Source: Bacillota bacterium (GTDB lineage: Bacteria; Bacillota; Clostridia; Acetivibrionales; DTU013). From it: a DNA stretch of 53,114 nucleotides. Both the position numbers and the translations under genes were made by a program. The stretch covers positions 1 through 53,114 of the forward strand of contig JAEYOM010000127.1 in assembly GCA_023411715.1 (NCBI GenBank). Direction: 5' to 3'. Positions 1 to 8,752 of this stretch are shown in pieces (the stretch's first letter is position 1; every line of letters begins with the position of its first letter). Under the pieces are notes generated by a model. That model worked only from the letters and a program-made list of their open reading frames with translations, was not told the DNA's origin and made no database searches.

Positions 1-123
1 CAGCCACTTGCTGGTTTTTCAAGGACAGAGCTACCGGCTCACTCACTCCACCATGAAATCCCATTAATGTGAAAGGGGTGCTCGGAAAATTAAGTTCCGG
101 ACTGCAAGAAATTTATGTTGCCA
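1..123 (+). mobile_element. End of an IS21-family insertion sequence (istB 3' end plus terminal repeat)
   Basis: Read from base 2, the plus strand encodes a C-terminus ending SHLLVFQGQSYRLTHSTMK, with a TAA at 65-67. This resembles the C-terminus of IstB, the ATP-binding transposition helper of IS21-family elements. It is followed by a non-coding stretch (68-123) ending in tgttgcca that looks like the element's terminal repeat. The M16-like peptidase reading frame on the minus strand loses all family resemblance at the same border near 123. I infer that the element inserted into that gene. The rest of the element lies outside the window, so the family call rests on this short tail. Confidence 0.6.
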
Positions 124-474
124 AAAACAAAAAACTATTTCTTTTAACAAATTAAGATATGTATTAATGCCTTGAGATAATCCACTTATATAATAAACTG
201 TATGTGACTTATATGTTATAGCACTATATGAAGCTCCAAATACACTTAAAAGCTCATAATAATTACTAAGTTTTGGACTTGATTTACTTCTAATTATCAA
301 AATATGTTCAATAAAATGTGATATCCCATTATTATTTTCATTTTCATTAACACTTCCTTGGTTTACAACAACTCCAACTTTAACAACCTTAGTATTTTTT
401 TCACAATGAAGAATAACTTTCATACCATTTTCAAGAAAAAAGTTCATAATTTCATACAAGAAAGATACCCCCAA
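124..474 (-). pseudogene. N-terminal fragment of an M16 (insulinase-like) zinc peptidase, cut by an IS
   Basis: The fragment encodes about 117 residues with the inverted zinc motif HFIEH (HxxEH, residues 53-57 from the first methionine) after a GxxVNxGSxNE segment, as in the N-terminal domain of M16 peptidases. A whole M16 domain needs roughly 200 residues and most family proteins exceed 400, so this cannot be functional. Similarity ends where the IS21-type sequence begins, and the last 20 or so codons of the open frame are insertion-sequence DNA. A start at the internal ATG near 447 (MNFFLENG) fits the family better than 474. The region is AT-rich compared with the rest of the window. Whether the distal part of the gene survives beyond the IS cannot be seen. 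Confidence 0.65.
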
Positions 475-830
475 TTATAGTCTCCAATTTCTGAAGCTAA
501 TTACTAATTATCCTTTTTGCAGTATTTTTTGTATTTTCTGTACCAAAATGCTTTGTTGATACAATTATACCTATTTTATCCATAGATTGCAACATATTAT
601 AACAAATTTTAAATAATTAAATGAGATAGTAAATTCCACCCCATGTAATGTAGAATTTAGCCTTTTATAGAATACATATGCAATACATCTGAATAGGAAA
701 GGAGTTTTTTATGTCGAGAGAATTAGGATAAATCAAGTCACATAACACAGATTATCCTTCCTGCTTTTTCACAGGAATTAATGTATTGGAAAGCAACAGA
801 ACTAAGGTCAAGTATAATGCTCCCATAGGG
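475..830. other. AT-rich stretch without a recognised gene
   Basis: No frame here gives a convincing protein. A ribosome-site-like GGAAAGGAG precedes an ATG near 711, but that frame closes after a few codons. The stretch lies between two mobile-element scars and is probably degraded DNA. Confidence 0.5.
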
Positions 831-988
831 TGAGACACAAAAAGAAGAAAATAAGTTATAATGGAAGCATGAACAAACGAAACAATTACAGTGCAGAATT
901 TAAAACCAAGGTAGTATTGGAGGTGCTTCAGGAAGAACTCTGCAAAGGTAATATCACTGAGATCTATCGATACGTCGGCTTCATTTAA
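831..988 (+). mobile_element. IS3-family remnant: left end and start of orfA
   Basis: A small ORF (869-988) begins MNKRNNYSAEFKTKVVLEVL, the usual opening of the helix-turn-helix OrfA protein of IS3-family transposases. Resemblance stops after about 23 codons (near 937), and the remaining residues belong to a different sequence. Upstream, TGAGACAC at 831 looks like the start of the terminal repeat, and TTATAAT at 855-861 could be the element's promoter. OrfB and the rest of orfA are absent. It is a truncated, non-functional copy. Confidence 0.6.
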
Positions 989-1069
989 TAAGTCAGGATC
1001 ATAAACTTCTAAACTTTCAGCCAATGTTTTAAACGCCATAAAACCGAGTGTACCTTTTAGTTTTATCAA
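938..1069 (-). pseudogene. Unrecognised protein fragment abutting the IS3 remnant
   Basis: The minus strand reads a plausible N-terminus (from 1069, or from the second methionine at 1039) rich in acidic residues: MAFKTLAESLEVYDPDLL and onward. The frame then runs into antisense IS3 DNA near 938, so the open frame down to 752 is chimeric. I do not recognise the family. It may be the 5' end of a gene broken by the IS3-type insertion. Confidence 0.3.
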
Positions 1070-1385
1070 TTGTGTACCCCACCATTATATAAAATGAATT
1101 CCATATAATTATAGCACAAGAATATATTGGTCCAGAACCACGTTTTTAAAGTTATGGTGTAAGTCGCCATCTATTATTGGATAAATGATTGTGGAAATTG
1201 TCAGTTGGGACATAAAGAGCAGTAAAAAACAGCGCAAGGAGAAATCCATACGCTATCCAGTTAGGTGAGCAACTAATCGTTCATTTTATAAAGCACACGA
1301 AAAAACTAAATTATAAATATAACTATAATAAAGTTCATATTACAGTTCATTCACTCAAAAAATTTTTTTTAGTTTTTTTTAGAAA
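1070..1385. other. AT-rich intergenic stretch downstream of recD2
   Basis: No recognised gene. A 27-codon plus-strand ORF starting near 1186 is very basic and has no clear ribosome site, so I do not call it. The end of the stretch (1357-1380) is a run of A and T tracts just after the recD2 stop. It may end transcription, but it forms no GC-rich hairpin. Confidence 0.4.
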
Positions 1386-3608
1386 TTATATATCGGAATA
1401 AACCGAAAACCTTTTAAGCTTATCCGATAAACCGGAATATCTCAACATTTCGCGTTCATTTCCAACCATTTCGTACAAAAATGCCTCGTCGCCTACCAGT
1501 ACGACCATGTTCCTCGCCCTCGTGACTGCCGTATACAGCAGATTCCTGGTCATCAGCACCTGTGGTCCAGGGAAAACCGGCATTACAACGACCGGGAACT
1601 CCGAGCCCTGGCTTTTATGGATCGTAACGGCATAAGCGGGTTCTATTTCGTCCAGTATGCTGTAATCATATACGGCAAGCCGGTCATCGTCAAAAAGAAC
1701 CTCGATATTCATCGAATCCTCGTCGATTTTTCTGATAGTACCCATGTCTCCGTTAAATACGCCATTCCCATCGACAAGTCTATTGTCAGGCTTTTCCCAC
1801 CTGAGGTTATAATTGTTCTTCACCTGCATTACCCGGTCGCCTTCGCGGAATATGCCGTTTTTCGAAGCCTTTTCAGCCTTTTTGCGATCCGCGGGATTCA
1901 GAATCTTCTGAAGCTCGATATTGAGGCTGGCAACTCCGGCCGGACCTTTCCTGGTCGGAGACAGCACCTGGATATCTTTCATCGGGTCGAATCCATAGGT
2001 ATCCGGAAGCCTTCTGCTACATAGATCCACGACGGTACGGACTATCGCGTCGAACCCGCTCCGCGGCAAAAAGAAGAAATCCTTATCCTTAGCATTCAGT
2101 ACCGGCGCCTCTCCCCTGTTTATCCTGTGAGCATTTACCGTTATCATGCTTTCGCCCGCCTGCCTGAATATCTCAGCCAGTCTGACCGTTTTTACGGCGC
2201 TGCAGCCGATAATATCCAAAAGTACGCTCCCGGCGCCTACAGACGGCAGCTGATCCGCATCGCCGACCAGGATCAGCCTGGCTCCGGGCGGGACGGCTTT
2301 AAGCAGGTGGTTCATTATCAATGTGTCGACCATCGACATTTCATCTATTATTATGACGTCAGCTTCAACGGGGTTTTCCTCGTTGCGTTGGAACAAAAGC
2401 TCGTTTTCGTCGCCTGTGTATCCTATTTCAAGCAGCCTGTGGATAGTACGCGCTTCAAACCCGGTCGCCTCTGACATCCTCTTGGCAGCGCGCCCTGTGG
2501 GGGCCGCAAGCATTATTCTGCAGCCGTCGTCCATCAGCAGCCTGATAATACTTTTGATTATCGTTGTCTTCCCGGTGCCGGGGCCGCCGGTGATGACCAG
2601 TACGCCGTTTGTCATGGCTTCCCTGATGGCTTCCCTCTGCATTTGCGCCAGCTGTATGCCTTCCTCCGACTGAATCTTTTCAAGCTTGTCCTCAAAATGC
2701 TCGAGGCCCGCCTCAAACCGCTGCTGTGAAAGAGCCAGAAGTCTCTTGCAGACACCCTGCTCGGCATTATAAAACGAGGTTAGATACACGCGTGTCAAGT
2801 CGTCGAACTTTTCCGTTACGACGGCCCTATCAAATATCAGTGTTATCAGGGCATCCTCCACATCCTGCTCATAACTGCCCAGGAGCTCCTGTACACGCTC
2901 CTTCAGTATGCTTTCAGGCAAATATGTGTGGCCGCTCGACGAGGCATGTGTCAAAATATATTTGATACCGCTTTTAATCCTGAACTTTGAGGCAGGGTCG
3001 ATCCCCAGCTTCATGGCTATTGTATCGGCTGTCTTGAAACCTATGCCGAAGACTTCCTCGCAAAGCCTGTATGGGTTTTCCTTTATCCTTGAAACGCCTT
3101 GATCCGCGTAAGCCTTGTGTATCTTAATACAAACGGAGGGACTTATGCCATATTCCTGCAGAAACATGACGATTTCCCTTAGGCTCCTCTGCTCATCCAA
3201 TGCCTGACCGATTGCAATTGCCTTGTCAAGGCTTATACTTTTTATCTCTGACAGCCTTTGCGGCTCGGCGCTGATCACCTCAAGCGCGGACTGTCCGAAT
3301 TTCTCCACTATTTTAGCCGCTGTTGCCGGTCCGACCCCCTTTACGATACCTGACGAAAGGTATTTTTCAATGGCGTCGGACGTTTTAGGCATTACCTTTT
3401 CATACAATTCCACCTTGAACTGCTCGCCATAGTCGGGATGTGTGACCCAGCGGCCGCTTGCCCTGATCGTTTCTCCGGCATTGACGAACGGCATATACCC
3501 TACGGCGGTAAAGCCCTTTTTACCCTTTACCTCGCATACCGTATATCCGTTGGAATCGTTTTTATATATTATATCTTCTATCGTTCCCTCTATTGCAATA
3601 AGATCCAT
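1386..3608 (-). CDS. recD2: ATP-dependent RecD2-type DNA helicase
   Basis: The 740-residue protein matches RecD2, the stand-alone RecD-like 5'-3' superfamily 1B helicase of bacteria lacking RecBCD. Order: N-terminal OB-like domain (about 1-75); helix-hairpin-helix tandem containing GIVKGVGPATAAKIVEKFG (about 86-105) and GIGFKTADTIA (about 188); then the motor. Walker A is GGPGTGKTT (about 341-349), the DExx box is IIIDEMSMVD, and motifs QLPSVGAGSVL and YAVTIHKSQGSEF (UvrD-like C-terminal part) follow. Length is normal. The start at 3608 (MDLIAIEGTIEDI) begins the OB domain directly. The small membrane protein gene at 3701-4072 lies upstream on the same strand and may be co-transcribed. Proposed roles in the family are replication-fork and mismatch-linked DNA repair. 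Confidence 0.95.
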   Translation of the reverse strand: MDLIAIEGTIEDIIYKNDSNGYTVCEVKGKKGFTAVGYMPFVNAGETIRASGRWVTHPDYGEQFKVELYEKVMPKTSDAIEKYLSSGIVKGVGPATAAKIVEKFGQSALEVISAEPQRLSEIKSISLDKAIAIGQALDEQRSLREIVMFLQEYGISPSVCIKIHKAYADQGVSRIKENPYRLCEEVFGIGFKTADTIAMKLGIDPASKFRIKSGIKYILTHASSSGHTYLPESILKERVQELLGSYEQDVEDALITLIFDRAVVTEKFDDLTRVYLTSFYNAEQGVCKRLLALSQQRFEAGLEHFEDKLEKIQSEEGIQLAQMQREAIREAMTNGVLVITGGPGTGKTTIIKSIIRLLMDDGCRIMLAAPTGRAAKRMSEATGFEARTIHRLLEIGYTGDENELLFQRNEENPVEADVIIIDEMSMVDTLIMNHLLKAVPPGARLILVGDADQLPSVGAGSVLLDIIGCSAVKTVRLAEIFRQAGESMITVNAHRINRGEAPVLNAKDKDFFFLPRSGFDAIVRTVVDLCSRRLPDTYGFDPMKDIQVLSPTRKGPAGVASLNIELQKILNPADRKKAEKASKNGIFREGDRVMQVKNNYNLRWEKPDNRLVDGNGVFNGDMGTIRKIDEDSMNIEVLFDDDRLAVYDYSILDEIEPAYAVTIHKSQGSEFPVVVMPVFPGPQVLMTRNLLYTAVTRARNMVVLVGDEAFLYEMVGNEREMLRYSGLSDKLKRFSVYSDI

Positions 3609-3700
3609 TGTCTCCCACAGCTACACCGTGTCAGCCAGGTGTACTCTTTCGAATCGAAGGTATGGCTCCGGATTTGTCATCTCTAATATATTAGTATATA

Positions 3701-4072
3701 TCACTTTGTGAAGGGTGAAAAGATGTTGAAGCCGTCATAGATATGAGCTCTGTCCATATATGGCAGTACTTCTATGCTGGAAAAATTTTTTTGCAGTTTA
3801 TCAAGCAGCTCATTTGTCTTATCTTTGGAATCCATATCGACAAATATCACTTTTTTATCCGACAGCATTTTTGCCTGAATATCTTTTTTTACTGCGTTCC
3901 TGACTATGTATTCTATCTGTTCCTCTGCGTTCTGTACAAGTATCACCACCCTTACCTCCGGGCGGATGCCTGAAACCCTGCAGCGGACAGATTCCGCTAT
4001 GCCCGATATCAGTGCGAGCAGTCCATATGCGGCAAGAATACAGACAATACACAGCAGCAGGTTATATAACAT
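3701..4072 (-). CDS. Small membrane-anchored protein with a glycosyltransferase-like fold segment, function unknown
   Basis: The protein has 123 residues: one N-terminal membrane segment (about 4-26, LLLCIVCILAAYGLLALISG) followed by a soluble domain of about 95 residues. The segment VRVVILVQNAEEQIEYIVRN, later VIFVDMDSKDKTNELLDKL, resembles the nucleotide-binding start and DxD-like region of family 2 glycosyltransferases. The domain is too short to be a complete enzyme. I do not recognise a named family. It is followed by recD2 on the same strand after 92 bases. Topology predicts the soluble part in the cytoplasm if the N-terminus is outside. Confidence 0.6.
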   Translation of the reverse strand: MLYNLLLCIVCILAAYGLLALISGIAESVRCRVSGIRPEVRVVILVQNAEEQIEYIVRNAVKKDIQAKMLSDKKVIFVDMDSKDKTNELLDKLQKNFSSIEVLPYMDRAHIYDGFNIFSPFTK

Positions 4073-4488
4073 ACTGAACCACCTCTATAAGTCGCTTGGA
4101 CTAAAACGCATCGGTTCATAAGGAAATTTTTCGGTTGTAGAAAAATTTCCTTACTTCTGCTACGTTTCAACGAGGCTGGAGATATGTTCAAGATGTGGAC
4201 GACATTTTCCGCCTCGTTATAATATATTCAGATAATTTGAAAAATGTTCTTCAAGACGTATATGGCATTGTCTTTTACATTACACAATGTGGTATAATAT
4301 GAAATATGGAACACGATTTTGCTGAGTTAGTGTAAAATAATGACCTTTTCGGGCACATAACCGCCAGGTAAATAGACGGTTTAGAAAACTGAATAGGCCG
4401 GAATCAGCTCAAAAGATAAATAACATACATACATCCGAAAAAATTGCTGTTAGAGCCTGGCTTCGACCTAATATGCAAGGAGACACCA
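4073..4488. other. Divergent intergenic region and long leader of the HD-GYP gene
   Basis: This separates the minus-strand membrane-protein gene from the plus-strand HD-GYP gene. It holds a perfect 12-bp inverted repeat (4120-4152) and an extended -10 promoter candidate on the plus strand: TGG TATAAT with TATAAT at 4293-4298 and a possible TTGTCT at 4268-4273, spacing 19. If transcription starts near 4305, the HD-GYP mRNA has a leader of about 180 bases. The only structure I see there is a small ACCG/CGGT hairpin. No known riboswitch consensus was recognised. Confidence 0.4.
4120..4152. repeat. Perfect 12-bp inverted repeat
   Basis: AAGGAAATTTTT (4120-4131) pairs with AAAAATTTCCTT (4141-4152) across a 9-base spacer. 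It lies 48 bases upstream of the minus-strand start at 4072. No T-run follows on either strand, so it is not a standard intrinsic terminator. It could be an operator or an mRNA 5' hairpin. Confidence 0.5.
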
Positions 4489-5547
4489 ATGATTCGAGTA
4501 CCGCTGGCCCAACTGAAACCGGGCATGAAACTGGCCAAGGACGTCAGATTGAGAGACGGGAGATTGCTTCTTCTGTCAGGTTTCATAGTAAAACCTCTGT
4601 ACATAAGAAAGTTGAAAGCCTTCAATGTAAACGATGTGTTCATTGAAGACGGTCCATTTACCCCGATAGAGGAGTTTGAAGAGGAAAAATTATATAATCA
4701 CGCGGCCATCACGATCAAGAACATCTTCTCGATGGCAAAGAAAAATGAACATGCCGATCTTTCGATTGTCAGGGATACTGTCAGTGATATACTAAACAAA
4801 GTCATAGAAAATGAGACCGTCATGCTGCAGCTTACCGGCATACGCGATATCGATAATTATACCTTCCTTCATTCAGTTGACGTCTGCATTTACTCGATCA
4901 TTATAGGCAAGAGGCTCGGTTATGGCAAAGAGCCGCTTATGTCGCTGGGATTGGGAGCAATTCTGCACGATATAGGTAAGTGCAAAGTACCCCTCGAAAT
5001 ATTGCAGAAGCCGGATAAATTGACGGATGAAGAATTTCACCAGATGAAACTGCATACTGTTTACGGCTGCGAAATAATCAAAAACTCATATCACTTAAGC
5101 GCCAAGGTAGCCAATATAGCATTCCAGCACCACGAAAAATGGGATGGAACGGGTTATCCCATGGGCTTGTCGTCCAATGCGATAGACCCGCTCGCAAGAA
5201 TAGTCGCACTGTCTGACGTTTACGACGCGCTTACTTCGGACAGGGTCTACAAAAAAAGAGAACTGCCGCATGTAGCAGCCGAATATATCAAAAATAATGC
5301 GGGCGTTCTCTTCGATCCGTTCATCGTCGACCTTTTCATAAACAGTATAGCCGTATACGGCGAAGGAACGCTGGTGCTCCTGAATACCGGGGAGTTCGGC
5401 AGCGTTATTTCACCCGGTAATTTAGCAAACGGGACAAAGCAAAAGATAAACGTATTTTCGAACAAATCGGGGCCTCCGGTCCTCCAGCCTTATATAACCG
5501 ACCTGAACGAGCGCAAGGACGCAGAAATAGTGGAGATATTCCTGTGA
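4489..5547 (+). CDS. HD-GYP domain protein, probable cyclic di-GMP phosphodiesterase
   Basis: From the ATG at 4489 the protein has 352 residues. An N-terminal domain (about 1-60, IRVPLAQLKPGMKLAKDV, a segment common in HD-GYP proteins) precedes the HD-GYP domain. The metal-binding motif HDIGK lies at about 160-164 and HHEKWDGTGYP (the GYP signature) at about 214-224, with LARIVALSDVYDALTSDR following. HD-GYP proteins hydrolyse cyclic di-GMP, so the likely role is control of motility, adhesion or development in the cytoplasm. No receiver or membrane segment is present. The start is chosen because AAGGAG (4477-4482) sits 6 bases upstream; an in-frame codon at 4444 has no such site. Confidence 0.9.
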   Translation: MIRVPLAQLKPGMKLAKDVRLRDGRLLLLSGFIVKPLYIRKLKAFNVNDVFIEDGPFTPIEEFEEEKLYNHAAITIKNIFSMAKKNEHADLSIVRDTVSDILNKVIENETVMLQLTGIRDIDNYTFLHSVDVCIYSIIIGKRLGYGKEPLMSLGLGAILHDIGKCKVPLEILQKPDKLTDEEFHQMKLHTVYGCEIIKNSYHLSAKVANIAFQHHEKWDGTGYPMGLSSNAIDPLARIVALSDVYDALTSDRVYKKRELPHVAAEYIKNNAGVLFDPFIVDLFINSIAVYGEGTLVLLNTGEFGSVISPGNLANGTKQKINVFSNKSGPPVLQPYITDLNERKDAEIVEIFL

Positions 5548-5553
5548 AACGCA

Positions 5554-5678
5554 GAAACGCAGGGGGGTTCTTTTGCCTCATCTTTACTGCGTTTCAGTTG
5601 CCCGTGCGTCAGCAGGGAAACGCAGGGGCGGTTCTTTTGTGTCATCTTTACTGCGTTTCAGTTGCCCGTGCGTCAGCA
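5554..5678 (+). repeat. Two tandem 63-nt repeats, each folding as a hairpin
   Basis: Copy 1 (5554-5615) and copy 2 (5617-5678) differ at only a few positions. Each begins GAAACGCAG and contains the complement CTGCGTTTC about 24 bases later, giving a 9-bp stem. They start seven bases after the HD-GYP stop codon. They could serve as a 3' stabilising structure or terminator, but no strong T-run follows. Confidence 0.75.
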
Positions 5679-5818
5679 TATGGCATGCGGGTTTTTTGGT
5701 AAGATACCGAAGGTCAGCTCACCCAATCGCCTCCTTTTAAAAATTGCTTTGATTTCTATTTTAAAGCGTAGTAAGCTTGTAACGGAAAAGATTATTGAGG
5801 AGGCAGCGAAGGCGAATA

Positions 5819-6277
5819 ATGGAAGTGACAATTGAAAATATACCGGCATATCGGATAGCTTATATAAGGCGGATCGGTCCATATGGAATCGATAATGTGC
5901 AAACTATGCAGGACTTGAAGGAATGGGCAAAATCGAATAATTTGTTAAACGGCGAATCAATAATTCTTGGTATTGCTCAGGATAATCCTCAGACTACCAA
6001 ACCTGAAGACTGTCGATATGATACCTGCATTGTTGTTTCAAAAGAATATTCAAAAACTGACGACTCTGTAAAAGAAGGTAGTACTGCCGGAGGAAAATAT
6101 GCCGTATTCAAAATCGATCATACGGCAGAAGCGGTTCAGAAAGCGTGGATGGATATTTTCCCGGAACTGGCAAGGCAAGGATATGTATTGGACGAAGCAA
6201 GGCCGATAATCGAAAGGTATGCTGTCCAGATGGTCAATGATCATTATTGTGAAATTTGCGTACCCGTCAGGTACTGA
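5819..6277 (+). CDS. GyrI-like (AraC effector-binding fold) small-molecule binding protein
   Basis: From the ATG at 5819 the protein has 152 residues and is a stand-alone GyrI-like domain. The opening MEVTIENIPAYRIAYIRRIG and the later YDTCIVVSKEY and GKYAVFKIDH segments match the pattern of SbmC/GyrI proteins and the ligand domain of BmrR/Rob-type regulators. A C-terminal EICVPVRY closes the fold. No DNA-binding domain is attached. Family members bind hydrophobic drugs, or hydrolyse cyclopropanoid cytotoxins in some cases; which applies here is unknown. A TTG at 5795 extends the frame by 8 residues, but the added MRRQRRR looks non-native. The MFS transporter gene follows after 40 bases, so an operon for small-molecule resistance is plausible. 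Confidence 0.8.
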   Translation: MEVTIENIPAYRIAYIRRIGPYGIDNVQTMQDLKEWAKSNNLLNGESIILGIAQDNPQTTKPEDCRYDTCIVVSKEYSKTDDSVKEGSTAGGKYAVFKIDHTAEAVQKAWMDIFPELARQGYVLDEARPIIERYAVQMVNDHYCEICVPVRY

Positions 6278-6317
6278 GCAGCCGAGGGAGACATTTATAT
6301 AAACAGGAGTTGGAAGC

Positions 6318-7472
6318 ATGGCGACACTTTTACTTATTATTATTTATTTATGCTTTATCGGGCTCGGTCTTCCCGATTCGCTGCTAGGCACAGCCTGGCC
6401 TGAAATGTATGTTGACCTTAATATTCCGGTATCGATGGAGGCGATCGGAAATGCTGTTATTACCGTGGGTACGATCATTTCAAGCCTGAACGCCGCAAGA
6501 CTGATACAAAAACTCGGTACATTCCGGATAGTAGTAATAAGCACACTGCTTACAGCATGTGCAATTTTAGGCTATGGACTTGTACCTGATTTTTATTGGG
6601 TGCTGTTGTTGGGTATTCCCTTAGGGTTAGGTGCCGGCGCGATCGATACCGCGCTGAATAACTTTCTTGCGATACATTACAAGGCAAGCCACATGAACTG
6701 GCTCCACTGCTTTTGGGGAGTCGGCGCAATGACGGGGCCTGTAGTGATGTCGGTCTTTATAACCAGGCAATTGGGGTGGCGTTACGGGTATTTTACAATC
6801 GGTGCTGTACAAATGGCCATTGTCGTAATATTGCTAATATCGATTCCAATATGGAAAGCCCATGAGGAGATGAGTACCGGAGAAGAGCCGGTAGTCCTGA
6901 AATTCTTTGACCTGCTGAAGGTGAAAGGCGTAAAACTGGCGATGCTGACATTTTTATGCTACTGCGCAACCGAGTACACCATCGTTTGCTGGGGAAGCAC
7001 ATATCTCGTCAAGTACCGGGAAGTATCCACCGCTACCGCTGCAAGCTGGATCAGCATATATTATCTCGGTATTACAGTCGGAAGAATGCTTTGCGGTTTC
7101 ATTGCCTTGAAAGTCAATAATAGAAAACTAATCGGCGTCGGTCTGTTTACCGTCCTGTTGGGCGCTGTGATCCTGATGCTTCCGCTTCCCCCGTTTGCTG
7201 CGCTTTTAGGACTTGCTTTAGTGGGCTTCGGCTGCGCGCCGGTATTCCCCGGGATGATTTCTGAAACCCCCAAACGTTTTGGAAATGGGTTATCACAGGC
7301 AGTTATCGGTGTCGAAATGACATCAGCTTATATAGGCGTGCTCATACTCCCAGTGTTTTTCGGATTTCTGGCGGCTCGCATAAGCATGGCTTTGATCCCG
7401 TTTTTCTTAGCATTTCTTGTTGTCATAATGCTTATCTCTACGACCTTGCTCAATAGAATGAAGAGTGAATAA
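6318..7472 (+). CDS. Major facilitator superfamily transporter
   Basis: The 384-residue protein is hydrophobic throughout, with about 12 predicted membrane segments and a central cytoplasmic loop (about 178-200, IWKAHEEMSTGEEPVV). Features such as GLPDSLLGTAWPEM at the first helix, PLGLGAGAIDTALNNF in helix 4 and WLHCFWGVGAMTGP in helix 5 match the FucP/YfkF-like MFS branch that includes sugar and peptide-export proteins. Substrate cannot be assigned. A ribosome site (AGGAG, 6305-6309) lies 8 bases before the ATG. The gene follows the GyrI-like gene on the same strand and may export the ligand that protein binds; that is inference. Confidence 0.88.
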   Translation: MATLLLIIIYLCFIGLGLPDSLLGTAWPEMYVDLNIPVSMEAIGNAVITVGTIISSLNAARLIQKLGTFRIVVISTLLTACAILGYGLVPDFYWVLLLGIPLGLGAGAIDTALNNFLAIHYKASHMNWLHCFWGVGAMTGPVVMSVFITRQLGWRYGYFTIGAVQMAIVVILLISIPIWKAHEEMSTGEEPVVLKFFDLLKVKGVKLAMLTFLCYCATEYTIVCWGSTYLVKYREVSTATAASWISIYYLGITVGRMLCGFIALKVNNRKLIGVGLFTVLLGAVILMLPLPPFAALLGLALVGFGCAPVFPGMISETPKRFGNGLSQAVIGVEMTSAYIGVLILPVFFGFLAARISMALIPFFLAFLVVIMLISTTLLNRMKSE

Positions 7473-7597
7473 AGGCCCTGCAGGGCTCCGCGGGCATCTT
7501 AGTACAGAAATGTCTGATATTTATTGTCAGACGGCAAGATATGGTATATAATGGATCGAAAATAGTCGGTTTTGTTTTATGGAAGAGAGATTTAGCC

Positions 7598-8476
7598 ATG
7601 AAAAATCTGAAAGTGGCTTTATTGCAGCTTATGCCCGAGGAAACCTTGGATGGCAACCTGCAAAAAGGATTGAAGTATTGCAGAAAATCAAAGGAAGCGG
7701 GCGCGGATATTGCATTGTTTCCTGAAATGTGGAGCGTCGGTTACAACATTCCAGAAGATATTGATGAATTGAAAGCAAATGCTATTGTTACTGATAGTGT
7801 ATTTATCAATTCGTTTGGTAAACTTGCAAAAGATCTGAATATGGCTATTGGAATTACTTTTCTTGAGCAGTACAAGCCGTTGCCACGAAATACCCTCTGC
7901 CTGTTTGACCGTTTCGGCAACAATGTACTCACATACGCAAAGGTACACACCTGTGATTTTGACGATGAACGCAGATTGACAGCAGGTGATGATTTTTACG
8001 TTGCCGACTTAGACACGGAACAAGGCAATGTAAAAATCGGTACGATGATTTGCTATGACAGAGAATTCCCGGAAAGCGCGAGGATTCTTATGTTAAAGGG
8101 CGCTGAGATAATTTTAGTACCAAATGCTTGTCCTATGGAGATAAACCGCCTTTCACAATTGCGAGCAAGAGCATACGAAAATATGGTTGGTATTGCAACT
8201 GTTAATTATCCACAAGGCAAGCCTGACTGTAATGGTCATTCTTCTGCGTTTGACGGGATCGCGTACAGGCCCTCGGATTCCTGCTCAAGAGATACGCTTA
8301 TTATTGAAGCCGGCGAGCGAGAAGGGATTTATATGGCTGACTTCCCTATTGATGAAATCAGAGAATATAGAAGTCGCGAAGTACATGGCAACGCATATCG
8401 TCATCCACGGAAATATAAGTTACTTGTTTCTGAATGCATTAAAGAGCCTTTCGTTAGAAAGGATTACAGAGAATAG
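7598..8476 (+). CDS. Carbon-nitrogen hydrolase (nitrilase superfamily)
   Basis: From the ATG at 7598 (MKNLKVALLQLMPEE) the protein has 292 residues. The Glu-Lys-Cys triad of the nitrilase superfamily is present: Glu43 in LFPEMW, Lys115 in AKVHTCDF, and Cys152 in GTMICYDREFPESAR. The family hydrolyses amides, N-carbamoyl groups or nitriles in the cytoplasm. Sequence around the cysteine is nearest to aliphatic amidase or N-carbamoylputrescine-amidase-like members, but the substrate cannot be read. An in-frame codon at 7541 adds 19 residues upstream of the usual family start and is disfavoured. The gene is more AT-rich than the housekeeping genes to its right. Confidence 0.88.
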   Translation: MKNLKVALLQLMPEETLDGNLQKGLKYCRKSKEAGADIALFPEMWSVGYNIPEDIDELKANAIVTDSVFINSFGKLAKDLNMAIGITFLEQYKPLPRNTLCLFDRFGNNVLTYAKVHTCDFDDERRLTAGDDFYVADLDTEQGNVKIGTMICYDREFPESARILMLKGAEIILVPNACPMEINRLSQLRARAYENMVGIATVNYPQGKPDCNGHSSAFDGIAYRPSDSCSRDTLIIEAGEREGIYMADFPIDEIREYRSREVHGNAYRHPRKYKLLVSECIKEPFVRKDYRE

Positions 8477-8560
8477 AAAAAGAAAGTAAAATCTATTTCG
8501 CATAGAGGGAGATCCCTGTATGAAAGCTAAAGCACAGCGCTTAGCGAAGTAAAAGCAATC

Positions 8561-8752
8561 GAATATGATGCGAAATCAGGTAATAGAGGAGTTTCATATT
8601 CCTTATTTAATCAAGGTGAATTGAGGCAAGCTTTGAGAATAGCAAAGATAATGGTTTAAAGAATATATTATGACAATCGCTTGTTCAAGGATATCATGCT
8701 TTTGGGATCTGACTCGGAGATGGTAATTACAGGAGGAAATTATGCTCGATAG
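8561..8752 (+). pseudogene. Possible degraded coding fragment before the methyltransferase gene
   Basis: One plus-strand frame stays open for 64 codons except for a single TAA at 8657-8659. It reads EYDAKSGNRGVSYSLFNQGE before the stop and RIYYDNRLFKDIMLLGSDSE after it. The composition looks protein-like but I recognise no family. It overlaps the start of the next gene by 11 bases. It may be the tail of a decayed gene, or chance. Confidence 0.2.

Noticed and set aside
4305..4488. Cyclic-di-GMP riboswitch before the HD-GYP gene
   Set aside because: No GEMM-type conserved core could be found on the plus strand.
5680..5835. 51-codon plus-strand ORF overlapping the GyrI-like start
   Set aside because: It has no ribosome site and no family resemblance; the overlap may be chance.
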